DNA from: an uncultured Clostridium sp.
GTDB taxonomy: Bacteria; Bacillota; Clostridia; TANB77; CAG-508
DNA: 64,000 nucleotides
Assembly (NCBI GenBank): GCA_900552135.1
Contig: URYN01000004.1
Coordinates: 62,001 to 126,000, forward strand
Direction of reading: 5' to 3'
This document shows, piece by piece, positions 47,154-56,642 of the stretch (its first letter is position 1; every line of letters begins with the position of its first letter). The translations under genes and the position numbers were made by a program. The notes under the pieces are model-generated. The model was not told the DNA's origin. It worked only from the letters and a program-made list of their open reading frames with translations, and did no database searches.

Positions 47154-47834
47154 TTACTTCGCTATCTTCTCTATACTCTTTCTGTACTCACATACCTCAA
47201 TTTCCTTGTATATCTTTCCATCGCCACTTACATAATCTATTTGAGCATACAAAGCTAATACAATATGTATGTCATCATCTTTTTCTTCCTTGATTATCCC
47301 ATAGAAAACTGCTGGTATATCATCATCAACTGTAATTTTTCTATCCTCATCTGCCGAAAACTTATCTCTAGTATTATCCACAGTTAGAATATAGCCCGTT
47401 TTGTCCATCTCAAGACAACCATCTAATCTTTCTTCTTTTTTGTATTCTAGATCCTTTATAATCAAATCGCCCTCAACAGTAAACTGTACAATTCTTATTT
47501 TATCCTCTTTTCTCTCTTGAGAATTTATTTTTGTGTTTTCAATAAATTTATCAAGTTTGTCTTTACCGTAAATTTTATTATATGTAATTACTACACAGCC
47601 GTCATTAATCGCCTGCTCCAACGAATAATCTTGCGGAAGCTCCGATAAAGCTCTGTACCCATAAGAATCTACCTTAGGCTCATTATTTGTTGAAATCTCC
47701 TCATTGCGATTTTGTGAATCATTTTCCTTACTTAAGTTTTTCGAGTTTTCTTGATTATTTATTTTATAATATACTCCTCCTGCTAAAGTAATAACTATTA
47801 ACACAATAATTATTAGTATAATTTTCTTTTTCAT
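47154..47834 (-). CDS. DUF4362-like membrane-anchored protein
   Basis: A 226-residue protein with an N-terminal membrane helix (about 4-24) and a polar Asn/Glu-rich linker. Its extracellular domain matches the DUF4362 pattern: GCVVITYNKIYGKDKLDKFI, EDKIRIVQFTVEGD, IIKDLEYKKEE, ILTVDNTRDKFSADED. The start is the ATG at 47834 behind AAAGG; a GTG at 47843 is an alternative. It follows the sigma-factor gene by about 40 bases and so may belong to that signalling unit, a role inferred only from position. Confidence 0.75.
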   Translation of the reverse strand: MKKKIILIIIVLIVITLAGGVYYKINNQENSKNLSKENDSQNRNEEISTNNEPKVDSYGYRALSELPQDYSLEQAINDGCVVITYNKIYGKDKLDKFIENTKINSQERKEDKIRIVQFTVEGDLIIKDLEYKKEERLDGCLEMDKTGYILTVDNTRDKFSADEDRKITVDDDIPAVFYGIIKEEKDDDIHIVLALYAQIDYVSGDGKIYKEIEVCEYRKSIEKIAK

Positions 47835-47874
47835 ACGTAACACCTTTCCTTTCTTTCAGCATTTCTGCTTTCTA

Positions 47875-48801
47875 CTATTTAGATGCAGAACGTCTTTTGT
47901 TTTGTTGGTGTTTTGTGAAAATTATTGCAAATATTATAGTTAGTACTAAAAATATCGATGCCAAAGACAAATAAATATTACTTTGTATATTATTCGGTTG
48001 ATTGTTAATCTCAGTTATTTCTGCATATTCCTGTCCTGTTACATTACTTGCAACATCTTCATTTATATTATTGCTTAACTCATTTTTATTTTCCATCTGA
48101 GAATCTTGTATTGAATCTGTGGAATCGTTGGTTTTAGAGTTTTCCGATATTGATGTTGTATTCTCCTTAACCATATTATTCTGTGATTGCTCCGTGTTTG
48201 TTTTAGATATATCTCTTTTTTGGTTTCTTACAGAACTAATATATAATGTTAGTGCTACAATAAACATGCTGATATTTCCAAGTATTAGTTTCAGGCTATT
48301 TAACGCCTTGTAATATCTCCATTGAACGGTTCCGATTGGTTCATTCAGAATTCTAGCTATCTCTTTAAAAGACAATTCTCCAACTATTTTTAACGATACA
48401 ATTTCTTTTTCTTTAAGTGATAATCCACTTATTATTTTGTTGTATTTTTCTGTATCTACAATATCTTGAAGTTCTTTGCATTCTTTGCCTGTGTCTATGT
48501 TGTAGGCTTCCTCTAATGAAATATAAGTATTTTCTTTTCTCAGAAATGTAAGTGCTTCATTCTTCGTAACAGCATATAACCAAGTTGCTTCTTTTGAACT
48601 TGGTAACTGTTCTGTCTTTAAATTACATATCTTAGCAAAAACAGTTTGCATCACATCTTCACTATTTTCTTTGTTTTTCAATATAGAAAATGCAATTTTA
48701 TAAACCAATTGATTATAATTTTTATATAGAATTTCAAATTGTGAATTATTACCTTTTCGCATTTCTGAAAATATTTTGTGTAACTCTTGCTTATCTATCA
48801 T
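47875..48801 (-). CDS. ECF-type sigma factor with C-terminal membrane segments
   Basis: From the ATG at 48801 (AAGGA site) the protein has 308 residues. Residues 1-165 are a normal ECF sigma factor. Region 2 includes NQLVYKIAFSILKNKENSEDVMQTVF. Region 4 includes LSLKEKEIVSLKIVGELSFKEIARIL and GTVQWRYYKALNSLK. A membrane helix (about 176-190) then leads to a Ser/Asn/Glu-rich stretch of about 75 residues and a second membrane helix (about 272-292). This suggests a sigma factor held at the membrane by its own tail, in place of a separate anti-sigma factor. Confidence 0.85.
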   Translation of the reverse strand: MIDKQELHKIFSEMRKGNNSQFEILYKNYNQLVYKIAFSILKNKENSEDVMQTVFAKICNLKTEQLPSSKEATWLYAVTKNEALTFLRKENTYISLEEAYNIDTGKECKELQDIVDTEKYNKIISGLSLKEKEIVSLKIVGELSFKEIARILNEPIGTVQWRYYKALNSLKLILGNISMFIVALTLYISSVRNQKRDISKTNTEQSQNNMVKENTTSISENSKTNDSTDSIQDSQMENKNELSNNINEDVASNVTGQEYAEITEINNQPNNIQSNIYLSLASIFLVLTIIFAIIFTKHQQNKRRSASK

Positions 48802-48822
48802 AATTTTTCCTTTTTTTATTCT

Positions 48823-48852
48823 ATTATAATTATAGCTTTTGCAACTTGTCAA
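48823..48852 (-). promoter_or_regulatory. Promoter of the sigma-factor gene
   Basis: TTGACA (48847-48852) and TATAAT (48823-48828) with 18-bp spacing on the minus strand, about 20 bases before the ATG at 48801. It looks like a vegetative promoter rather than an autoregulated ECF site. Confidence 0.65.
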
Positions 48853-48878
48853 TAACTCGACAATAGTATTTTCCATTG

Positions 48879-49421
48879 TTATTTATTCTTTGATAATTCA
48901 TAATAATTATAAAAATATGGTACTACAGTCAATGAACACAAACTTAATAAAATTTTTCCTGATGAAAAAAATGATGTTTGTATCATTTGGAAAGCAAAAC
49001 CAACTATTATTGCAATTGAATACACCTTATTATTTATAAAGTGCGACTTTTTTAGTAATATGTTGAAAAAGTACATTATCGAAATAACATTTACGATAAT
49101 TCCAATAAACTCATCTGTATTACCAATTCCATAATCTAATCTTGCAATAGCCATTATCATATCAAAAACTGTTTGTATTATTAGTGTTATAATTAATACA
49201 TAATTTGCTACCTTAATATTAACATTCTCTTTGTGCATTTTTAATAGTGCCATCGTAAAATATATTGCAAATCCAATTACACTTGTTTGGTACAAGATTA
49301 TTGAAATAAAGGCACCTCCAAAATAAAAAATTAAGTAATAAGCTAATAATATTACACTTCCAACAAATGCTAATATTGTTGTTTTGTTGTTATCTTGCAA
49401 AAATTCTTTTATTTTTTTCAT
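48879..49421 (-). CDS. Six-helix membrane protein of unknown function
   Basis: I do not recognise a family. From the ATG at 49421 behind TGGAG it has 180 residues, nearly all of them hydrophobic. About six helices begin with TTILAFVGSVILLAYYLIF and end with CSLTVVPYFYNYY. Short charged loops such as LKMHKENVNIK lie between them. It lies upstream of the sigma factor, but that gene has its own promoter. A broad role as a sensor or transporter cannot be assigned. Confidence 0.6.
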   Translation of the reverse strand: MKKIKEFLQDNNKTTILAFVGSVILLAYYLIFYFGGAFISIILYQTSVIGFAIYFTMALLKMHKENVNIKVANYVLIITLIIQTVFDMIMAIARLDYGIGNTDEFIGIIVNVISIMYFFNILLKKSHFINNKVYSIAIIVGFAFQMIQTSFFSSGKILLSLCSLTVVPYFYNYYELSKNK

Positions 49422-49656
49422 TTTAATCTCCATCTATTTTTTATTTAATTTATCACAATATTTCTCATTTAGCAATGTAATTGTGCGAATTAATAGCAGA
49501 CACTATATAAATTTTTCCATGTATTCTATTAAAAACAATGGTTTTCTATATTTACTTTCTTTCCATTCTTTTAGTTTTTCTATTATAAACCTCTCCAAAA
49601 TAATCATCTCCTATTAATAATATACTTCATGTTTTTTCCAATATTTTCTACTTTAT

Positions 49657-49685
49657 TTGACATTATAGAAAATCTACTGTATTAT
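49657..49685 (+). promoter_or_regulatory. Promoter of the FxLYD protein gene
   Basis: Perfect TTGACA (49657-49662) and TATTAT (49680-49685) with 17-bp spacing on the plus strand, followed by an AAAGGGGG ribosome site. Confidence 0.7.
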
Positions 49686-49711
49686 ATATACTGTTCAAAG
49701 GGGGCTTAAAC

Positions 49712-50245
49712 ATGAGTAAAGGAAGACATTCTGCTAATAATTCTTCAAATAATAGCAGTCACAAATTTAATATTTTACCTGTATTTATTTTTTTGATTAT
49801 TGTAATTATTTTGTTATCATTATATCATTTTAGAGATTCTATATATACTTTTTTTAATAGCCAAAATAGTAAAAACATCTCGTCAAAAGTTGAAAATACC
49901 ATATTTTCAAATGAAACTCTTAATGAAGTTAATATTGAGAATTTAGAAGTTGTTGAGGAAACCACAAATACTGTAGAAAATTTAGAGTACTTAGAAATAA
50001 AAAATTTTCAAATAGACACATCAAATCCAAACCAAACTAAGGTATCTGTATTTTTAGATAATACTTCTGCAGAAGATATCTCTGATTTGCATTTAACTGT
50101 AACATTACTTGATGAAAACCATTCTGACATTGTATCATTTGATACTTATGTAAGCAAAGTTCTTTCCCATAGTACTAAAAAAATAAATATAAATTCTAAA
50201 GAAAATCTTACGAATGCAAAACATATAAAAATAACAAAAAATTAA
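49712..50245 (+). CDS. Single-pass membrane protein with FxLYD-type domain
   Basis: A 177-residue plus-strand protein. A basic, Asn/Ser-rich start is followed by one membrane helix (about 22-42) and an acidic linker. The extracellular domain (about 95-175) shows the FxLYD-like pattern: KVSVFLDNTSAEDISDLHLTVTLLDEN, then a Ser/Lys-rich end. Such domains bind or pack at the cell surface. It has its own promoter and a terminator hairpin, so it is a stand-alone gene among minus-strand neighbours. Confidence 0.75.
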   Translation: MSKGRHSANNSSNNSSHKFNILPVFIFLIIVIILLSLYHFRDSIYTFFNSQNSKNISSKVENTIFSNETLNEVNIENLEVVEETTNTVENLEYLEIKNFQIDTSNPNQTKVSVFLDNTSAEDISDLHLTVTLLDENHSDIVSFDTYVSKVLSHSTKKININSKENLTNAKHIKITKN

Positions 50246-50252
50246 ATTATAG

Positions 50253-50270
50253 CCACTGATATTTCAGTGG
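50253..50270 (+). terminator. Hairpin after the FxLYD protein gene
   Basis: CCACTGA (50253-50259) pairs with TCAGTGG (50264-50270), seven bases after the stop codon. The T run that follows is broken. Confidence 0.55.
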
Positions 50271-50332
50271 TTCCATTATTTTTACTATATATTTTAAATA
50301 ACATCATATGACTCAAAATGTTCCTTAACACA

Positions 50333-50369
50333 AATAAAACCTATCAACTTAAAATTGATAGGTTTTATT
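50333..50369 (-). terminator. Terminator of the large adhesin gene
   Basis: Perfect 15-bp inverted repeat (50333-50347 with 50355-50369) and a 7-base loop, 25 bases beyond the adhesin stop codon. The T-rich arm lies on both strands, so it may end transcripts from both sides. Confidence 0.7.
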
Positions 50370-50394
50370 ATTTTGTAAAATATTATATTTTACA

Positions 50395-53300
50395 TTATCT
50401 TTCTACATAGCACTGTATAACAATGTCATTTGTAGTTACTTTAGTATGGCCTTCAACTGCGTTCCATGCATTTATATCCCATGTTAGTGTTTTTGTTGTA
50501 GAATCGTATGTTAATCCGTTGTTTGGCAAACTTGTGCATGTAAATAATGTTGTACCTTTATAAGTTACTGTTATTGGATTATCAGCATCTACTACTAAAG
50601 GATTTGATAATGTAGTTGTATATTTTCCGTTTACTGTGTCTATTGGGTCTTTTGTTGTATTTTGATCCAATATATTAGTAAAGTTTTCAACTAATGAGTC
50701 TATACTATTTGATGTGTAAACAGTATTATTTGATGACATTGCTTTTAACAATTTTTCTGCTCCCTTTTCAGTTCCAAACTGGATTGAATAAAATTCTGTT
50801 GTTATTGGATTTCCTTTAATTTCTGAAGCTTGATTTCTTAATCCTTCATAATTATTACTACTAGAATTTCCTGAATAACTTGTTGTTGGAGCACCATCAG
50901 ATAATAATATTACTACGTTAGAATTTTCAGAATGATTATCCTTTAAGTCCCCTATAGTTGTTTTTGTTAAATCTAATGCAGCTGATACATTTGTTCCAAG
51001 TCCCCCATCCGGATTCTCAGCTGGTAACGATATATTATTTATTTCGTTTACCAATGCACCGTAGTTAGTTTTATCTGCAAATCCAAGTTTTGAAGTTCCT
51101 GAATATGGAATTGCAACTTTTTGTTCTTCCCATTTAGAATACCAAACTCCATCTATCTTTTTACAATTCCAATGTAGATGCCATCTATCATTATCAGTGC
51201 ATCTTTCTGTTCCCACATATTTAATAGTAGTTAATGGATTTGCCGTGTTAAACGTTAATACTGTTACTGTAACTTTAGATTCTGGATCCTTTTTATATAT
51301 AGAGTTTATGAATTTTGTTGCAGCTGTTTTTGCAGCATCTAATCGCGTTGTTACATTATCAGACACTTTCTTTTCTTGCATACTATAAGATAAGTCCATT
51401 ACAAGTACAATATTCACAGCGTCTTTTCCAGTTGTTCCTTTTTTAACTTCTTTTACTGCAGCTTTTAATTCAGATACAGTTGTTGTTACAGTATTACTAT
51501 TTCCACTCGTTGTGCCACCTAAATTTGCAGTGTTTGAAATTGTTCTTCCTATTGTGTTAGCACTAACTGTTGCATCAAATTCTAGTGTTATACTTGAATT
51601 CTTTGTTATTGTCAAGTTGTTCCATTCAACATTTCCTTCATTTAGATTTCCATTGTGAGTTATATTTCTAACATTTTCTAGTCCCTCTGGAATTGGATCT
51701 GTTATATTTATTCCTGAAGCATCTACCAATCCTCTAGTTTCTGTAACTTTAATTGTATAGTGTAATGTATCTCCAACTTTTACTGCAGTTTCATTTACTT
51801 TCTTGCTTATTGTTACATTTGGTGTGCCATAATATATATTAATGTAATTTGATCCTGTGCCAATTACAAGAAGTGCTTCTTTTGTTCTATTAGAAGATTC
51901 TTTGTTATACTCAGTATATCTGCCTTGATTTTTAGTTGTATACTCATTTATTTTCTCTTCATATAAAGCTTCAAATTCTTCAGCTTTATTTTCGTCTTCA
52001 ACTCCATTATAGAAATAATGTACTGTATACTTATAAGTATTTCTTGTATAATACAATTTTAATACTAATTGACCATCGCCTGTTATTGTTCCAGCTGTCT
52101 TTGTTCCTTCTACTGTTGAATCATATGTGAATCCTGGATATTGTTTTGGTGTTGCTGTTGCTGTTGTGTCTGTTGTTCCTGCTAATGTTTCTGTATCTTT
52201 TAATGTGAATTTTTCACCATCTAATTCTTCTAAGTTTTCTAAGTAATGCTCTACTTTGTATTCTGTATTATCATTTGCTTTAAAGCTTCCTTTGATTACT
52301 ACATTGCTTGCTGGCATTGTGAAATCTTTTTTATCCCAACCACTAAATGTGTATCCTGGTGCTGTTGCATCTTCTGCTACTGTTACACTTGCTCCATATT
52401 TATATGTTGCTTCTGCTGGTGTCTTACTTGCTCCTGTTGGAACTTTTCCCTCATATTCATATGTTACTTTGTAACTGTTTCTTGTATAATACAAATTTAA
52501 TACTAATTGACCATCACCTGTTACTGTTCCAGATGTCTTTGTTCCATCTACATTTTCATTAAATGTGAATCCTGGATATTGTTTTGGTGTTGCCGTTGCT
52601 GTTGTATCTGTTGTTCCTGCTAATGTTTCTGTATCTTTTAATGTAAATGCTTTACCATCTAAGTCTTCTAAGTAATGCTCTACTTTGTATTGTGTATTAT
52701 CATTTGCTGTAAAATGTCCCTTGATTACTACATCACTTGCTGGCATTGGGAAGTCTTCATGATCCCATCCACTAAATGTATATCCTGGTGCTGTTGCATC
52801 TTCTGCTACTGTTACACTTGCTCCATATTTATATGTTGCTTCTGCTGGTGTCTTACTTGCTCCTGTTGGAACTTTTCCCTCATATTCATATGTTACTTTG
52901 TAACTGTTTCTTGTATAATATACTGTTGCTATATTATTTGTTGTGTCTATTTTTATTTTTTCTTTATCTTGACGTACATATGTGTAGCCTTCAAAAGTTT
53001 CCTTAGTTACATCTATTTCTTCTTCGTATTTTGCTTCTCCTGTTGTTGTCTTTAATATATTTGTTTCATTACCTTCTTCTACGTATTTTATTGTATAGCT
53101 GTAACTATTTCTTGTATAATATAATTTTACAACTAAATTATTATTATCTGGTACTGTAGCATCTTTGTTTTCTGTCTTGCTATCATCAAATGTAAATCCT
53201 TCGTAGTTATTATTCTTGTAATTTACCTTAGTTCCTATCTCAACATTTTCACTAACTACTGTATCTTTGTCAACTTTTGAATATGTTCCATCAAGATTTT

Positions 53301-54954
53301 CAGTATAGTGTTCAACTGTATAATGATGTTTTACAGCTGTTTCTGGTTCTTCTGGTATTTTATTATCATCAACATAAGCCTTGTTTTTTATTACACTCGT
53401 GTTATCTTCAACAACAACTTCCAATGTTAATTCAACTGATTTTCCAGCTTTTACTTCTACATTTTTCCAAGTCATTGTATTGGTTTCCAAGTCGTATCCA
53501 TCTGTTGTTGCTACTTTTATTTTTGTACCTTCTGGTATAGCATCTGTTACAGTTACTTTTCCATCACCATTTCCACTATTTATTAATTTTATTGTATATG
53601 TTAATGTATCTCCAACATTTGCAACATCACTACTTACTTTTTTCTCTCCTGTAATATTTGCAACTTTTATTTCAACTTCTTCTGTTGGTGTGTTTCCAAC
53701 TGTTGCAGTATTGCTTACTGATTTTACAACTTCTCCTGCTGTTGTTTTTTCATTTACAACAACGTCAAAGCTTACAGAAACCTCTCCTTTTGCAGGTACA
53801 ACTACGTTATTCCATGTAATTGTTCCATTTTCTTTATCAAAGTTTCCTTTTTCTGTTATTGTTCCATCTACAAAAGATGTTCCGTCTGGAATGCTATCTT
53901 TTATTACTGTTGTTCCATCAACTTCTGTTGTGTTTTTTGCAGTAATTGTGTATCTAATTGTTTCTCCAACTTTTGCATCTCTGTTTTCTAGAACTTCTTC
54001 TTTGTCTACTATTGTAACAACTTGTGCTGTTTTGTTTGCTGTTATTACTGGAGTTTTTGTTTCTGGTGTTTTTTCTCCATTTACTTTTGCTATGTTGTTA
54101 ATTAAATCTATAGAGTCTGTTGTAACTACTACTTTGAATGATACTGTTACAGTTTTTCCTGCTTTTATATCGTTTTTCCATACAATTTTTCCGTCATTGT
54201 TTAGTGCCCCACCTTCTGAAACAAAAGTAAGTTCTGTTCCTTCTGGTATTGAATCTATTGTACGGATTCCGTTTGTGTCTTCGTTACCTTTATTTGTTAT
54301 TTTTATAACATAAGTGATTGTTTCACCTTTTTGTACTGCTGTATTTACTGGTAGTTCTTCTAAAGAATCCCCATCTAAATAAGCATATTTTTGTAAGTCC
54401 AGGTCTGGTTTATGTACTTTTAATTTTGATGCTGCTGTATATGCTGCAACGCTTATTGGGCTCCATCCTATTTCTGTGTTTTGTTCAACTAATACATTGT
54501 CTCTTCCTGGTATTACTGTTGTTTGTGTATAGTCTTGGTTTGGAACGTTTGCTCCATTGTTTCCTGTTGTTGTAGTTCCAGTTGTTGTTCCAGCATTTGC
54601 TCCTGTGTTTGATCCATTGGCACCGTTTGTACCAGTAGTTCCACCATTTGTGGTACTACCATTGTTTCCATTATTGTTTGAATCTGCTGGGTTTGTGTTA
54701 TCTCCTACTTCTGGTAATGTAGTTCCATTATTGTTTTGGTCATCACCATTGTTTTGGTCTCCATTATTTGGTAAGCCTGCATTTGCTCCATCATTTTGTG
54801 ATGTTGATGTACCATCATCTGTCATTGCGGCTGCTGCATCTTGGTTACCTTTTACGAAGGCAACTGTACCAACAATTGCTGCTATTAATAGAACTACTGC
54901 TACGCTTATAATTATAATGGTTTTCTTACTCCTATAATTAATTTTCGCTTTCAA
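50395..54954 (-). CDS. Large surface adhesin with DUF11, MucBP-like and von Willebrand A domains
   Basis: About 1519 residues. An N-terminal membrane helix (KTIIIISVAVVLLIAAIVG) is followed by a linker of about 110 residues rich in Asn, Gly and Thr. Three DUF11-like domains span about 190-525, MucBP/InlB-type repeats about 545-1045, and a fourth DUF11-like domain about 1050-1165. A von Willebrand A domain spans about 1185-1428, with MIDAS motif DLSYS and the later LLSDGAP. There is no C-terminal LPxTG signal or helix, so the protein seems held by its N-terminus. A GGGGGT site precedes a TTG at 54954; an ATG at 54969 lacks one. The two genes upstream encode a sortase and a surface protein. Confidence 0.85.
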   Translation of the reverse strand: MKAKINYRSKKTIIIISVAVVLLIAAIVGTVAFVKGNQDAAAAMTDDGTSTSQNDGANAGLPNNGDQNNGDDQNNNGTTLPEVGDNTNPADSNNNGNNGSTTNGGTTGTNGANGSNTGANAGTTTGTTTTGNNGANVPNQDYTQTTVIPGRDNVLVEQNTEIGWSPISVAAYTAASKLKVHKPDLDLQKYAYLDGDSLEELPVNTAVQKGETITYVIKITNKGNEDTNGIRTIDSIPEGTELTFVSEGGALNNDGKIVWKNDIKAGKTVTVSFKVVVTTDSIDLINNIAKVNGEKTPETKTPVITANKTAQVVTIVDKEEVLENRDAKVGETIRYTITAKNTTEVDGTTVIKDSIPDGTSFVDGTITEKGNFDKENGTITWNNVVVPAKGEVSVSFDVVVNEKTTAGEVVKSVSNTATVGNTPTEEVEIKVANITGEKKVSSDVANVGDTLTYTIKLINSGNGDGKVTVTDAIPEGTKIKVATTDGYDLETNTMTWKNVEVKAGKSVELTLEVVVEDNTSVIKNKAYVDDNKIPEEPETAVKHHYTVEHYTENLDGTYSKVDKDTVVSENVEIGTKVNYKNNNYEGFTFDDSKTENKDATVPDNNNLVVKLYYTRNSYSYTIKYVEEGNETNILKTTTGEAKYEEEIDVTKETFEGYTYVRQDKEKIKIDTTNNIATVYYTRNSYKVTYEYEGKVPTGASKTPAEATYKYGASVTVAEDATAPGYTFSGWDHEDFPMPASDVVIKGHFTANDNTQYKVEHYLEDLDGKAFTLKDTETLAGTTDTTATATPKQYPGFTFNENVDGTKTSGTVTGDGQLVLNLYYTRNSYKVTYEYEGKVPTGASKTPAEATYKYGASVTVAEDATAPGYTFSGWDKKDFTMPASNVVIKGSFKANDNTEYKVEHYLENLEELDGEKFTLKDTETLAGTTDTTATATPKQYPGFTYDSTVEGTKTAGTITGDGQLVLKLYYTRNTYKYTVHYFYNGVEDENKAEEFEALYEEKINEYTTKNQGRYTEYNKESSNRTKEALLVIGTGSNYINIYYGTPNVTISKKVNETAVKVGDTLHYTIKVTETRGLVDASGINITDPIPEGLENVRNITHNGNLNEGNVEWNNLTITKNSSITLEFDATVSANTIGRTISNTANLGGTTSGNSNTVTTTVSELKAAVKEVKKGTTGKDAVNIVLVMDLSYSMQEKKVSDNVTTRLDAAKTAATKFINSIYKKDPESKVTVTVLTFNTANPLTTIKYVGTERCTDNDRWHLHWNCKKIDGVWYSKWEEQKVAIPYSGTSKLGFADKTNYGALVNEINNISLPAENPDGGLGTNVSAALDLTKTTIGDLKDNHSENSNVVILLSDGAPTTSYSGNSSSNNYEGLRNQASEIKGNPITTEFYSIQFGTEKGAEKLLKAMSSNNTVYTSNSIDSLVENFTNILDQNTTKDPIDTVNGKYTTTLSNPLVVDADNPITVTYKGTTLFTCTSLPNNGLTYDSTTKTLTWDINAWNAVEGHTKVTTNDIVIQCYVER
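52352..52491. repeat. 140-bp identical in-frame repeat, copy 1
   Basis: Identical base for base to 52781-52920. The two are 429 bp (143 codons) apart and in frame, inside the adhesin gene. They encode the TYEYEGKVPTGASKTPAEA repeat module. Weaker similarity extends on both sides. Confidence 0.85.
52781..52920. repeat. 140-bp identical in-frame repeat, copy 2
   Basis: Second copy of the repeat at 52352-52491. Complete identity at third codon positions indicates a recent duplication or gene conversion. Confidence 0.85.
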
Positions 54955-54977
54955 TTTTTTTACCCCCATATTTTAAA

Positions 54978-55565
54978 TTATAAAATTTGTCTTGCTTTAG
55001 TTACTAATCTATTCTTATGTCCGTTTGTACACGTTATTAAAGTGACTTCTCTAGTTCCGCTTTCCACACTTTCTACACAACTTACATCGTCTGGATCTAT
55101 TGAGTATATTTTAAATACTTCATATTCAATAGTTTCATTTTTTAGGTTTGTTAATTTTATTTTGTCACCTATTTGTAAGTATTTTGTTTTTCCAAACATT
55201 GTGCCATCTTTATTATTGTGACCTGCTACTGTGTAGTTTCCAATCTCGTTTGCTTGTGGTCCCCAGAACTTTGTTATAGAAACCTTCATTGTTTCTTCGT
55301 TCGTGTGGTCAATTATAGGATACTTGATATTTATTTTTGGAATTTCTATTATTCCTTCTACCTTGTATCCTTTAAATTCTAACTCCGGCAAACTTTCAGA
55401 TTGCTGTGTTTCTTCTTTATTTAACTTTTCCTCTATTGTTTCAAGTGAGGCCGAAACCTCTTTTTCGTTTAAATAATTGCCACCATATCTTATAACAATC
55501 ATTGCTATTACTACGATTAACGCTACAATTAATACGGCAATTATAAGATTATAGACCTTTTTCAT
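54978..55565 (-). CDS. Sortase of the adhesin locus
   Basis: A 195-residue transpeptidase with an N-terminal membrane helix (about 5-26). The catalytic residues are His in VAGHNNKDGTMFG, Cys in LITCTNG and Arg in NRLVTKAR. It is clearly different from the sortase at 28511-29143. It lies between the adhesin and the 346-residue surface protein with two-base and 23-base gaps, so all three genes form one operon. Its substrate motif is uncertain, because neither neighbour carries a canonical LPxTG. Confidence 0.9.
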   Translation of the reverse strand: MKKVYNLIIAVLIVALIVVIAMIVIRYGGNYLNEKEVSASLETIEEKLNKEETQQSESLPELEFKGYKVEGIIEIPKINIKYPIIDHTNEETMKVSITKFWGPQANEIGNYTVAGHNNKDGTMFGKTKYLQIGDKIKLTNLKNETIEYEVFKIYSIDPDDVSCVESVESGTREVTLITCTNGHKNRLVTKARQIL

Positions 55566-55567
55566 AA

Positions 55568-56608
55568 CTATTTGTTCTCATCTTTTTTATTAGATTTTAT
55601 TCTTATAAATACAAATATTGCTAGTGCAATAACTATAATTCCTAATACTGTGAATAAAATTGCTCCATTATCAAATGTTACTGGTAGCTTAACAGTTTCT
55701 GTTATTACTTTATCTTCTTCTTTAACACGTTTTTCTTCATAATCATATTTACTTACTAATAATTTTGCATCAACTGTTGTTTGTTGTCCATTTTCTTCTT
55801 TGATATATGCGATGTATTTATCTCCAGTTCTTGCTGTCTCTGGTTGAAGTATTTCTGAATTTTCAACTTCTGTCCAGTCACTTTCTGCAGGAGTTAATTT
55901 CTCGTATAATTCATAGAATCTTTTTTCTGCTGATAGATTTTCATAAGTATCTTTGCTTTTTCCCATTGTTTCAGCTAGGTTATACATTTCTGTTGCATCT
56001 GCATTTTCATCAGATACTTTAATTAAACTGTAGTAATATTTTGAATCTTTCTTTTCTTTTACTACTATTTTTCCAGTTCTTACTGTAGTTGTTATTCCTT
56101 CTACTACTGGATTTGTTACTTGTTCTTGTGTTGTATCTATTGCTATTCTATCTGTTGATTCATTTGCTTTAGTAGTTGTATTTACTACTGCAATCATTTT
56201 CTCAGTTAGTGCATCACTTAAATCGATTTTTTCTGCTTTAATTACTGTTTTATCATCAGCATCTTTTACCCAAATATAAGCTACTAGACTTGTTGGATTT
56301 TTTCCAAATATACCTTCAAATGAAGTTTCATCTATGTAAGCTACATTTAGTGCTTCTCCTGATGATGCAGGTTGATCTTTTGCAGAATTTACAAAGTTTA
56401 ATTCTGTTTCTACTGCTTTGTCGTTTTTGCTAATTGCGAATTGAAAATCTTTTTTGCAGAATTCTTTAAAATAAATTAAGTATTCATTATTAGAATTCTT
56501 TAAAATTACTTTTTCATTAGTTGTTGCTAGTACAGGTACACTAGCCATAGCGATTATCATTATTGCTAATAATAATACTGATGTGATTTTTTTAATTTTA
56601 GTTTCCAT
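55568..56608 (-). CDS. Surface protein with C-terminal membrane helix (LPVT-type end)
   Basis: From the ATG at 56608 (AAAGGAAAG site) it has 346 residues. The signal peptide is about residues 1-29 (ending PVLAT). The extracellular part holds YLIYFKEFCKKDFQFAISKND and FEGIFGKNPTSLVAYIWVKD. The C-terminus has a membrane helix (about 314-334) and a basic tail, KSNKKDENK. Just before the helix is KLPVTFDNG, which resembles a sorting signal but lacks the glycine after LPxT. It is the first gene of the adhesin operon and may be a sortase substrate or simply a membrane protein. Confidence 0.8.
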   Translation of the reverse strand: METKIKKITSVLLLAIMIIAMASVPVLATTNEKVILKNSNNEYLIYFKEFCKKDFQFAISKNDKAVETELNFVNSAKDQPASSGEALNVAYIDETSFEGIFGKNPTSLVAYIWVKDADDKTVIKAEKIDLSDALTEKMIAVVNTTTKANESTDRIAIDTTQEQVTNPVVEGITTTVRTGKIVVKEKKDSKYYYSLIKVSDENADATEMYNLAETMGKSKDTYENLSAEKRFYELYEKLTPAESDWTEVENSEILQPETARTGDKYIAYIKEENGQQTTVDAKLLVSKYDYEEKRVKEEDKVITETVKLPVTFDNGAILFTVLGIIVIALAIFVFIRIKSNKKDENK

Positions 56609-56642
56609 CTTTCTTTCCTTTCCCAATTTATTTTGCACAGAC

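Noticed and set aside
53381..54313. 310-codon plus-strand frame opposite the adhesin gene
   Set aside because: It is a shadow of repetitive adhesin codons on the other strand, with Thr/Ser/Val/Phe runs and no start signal.
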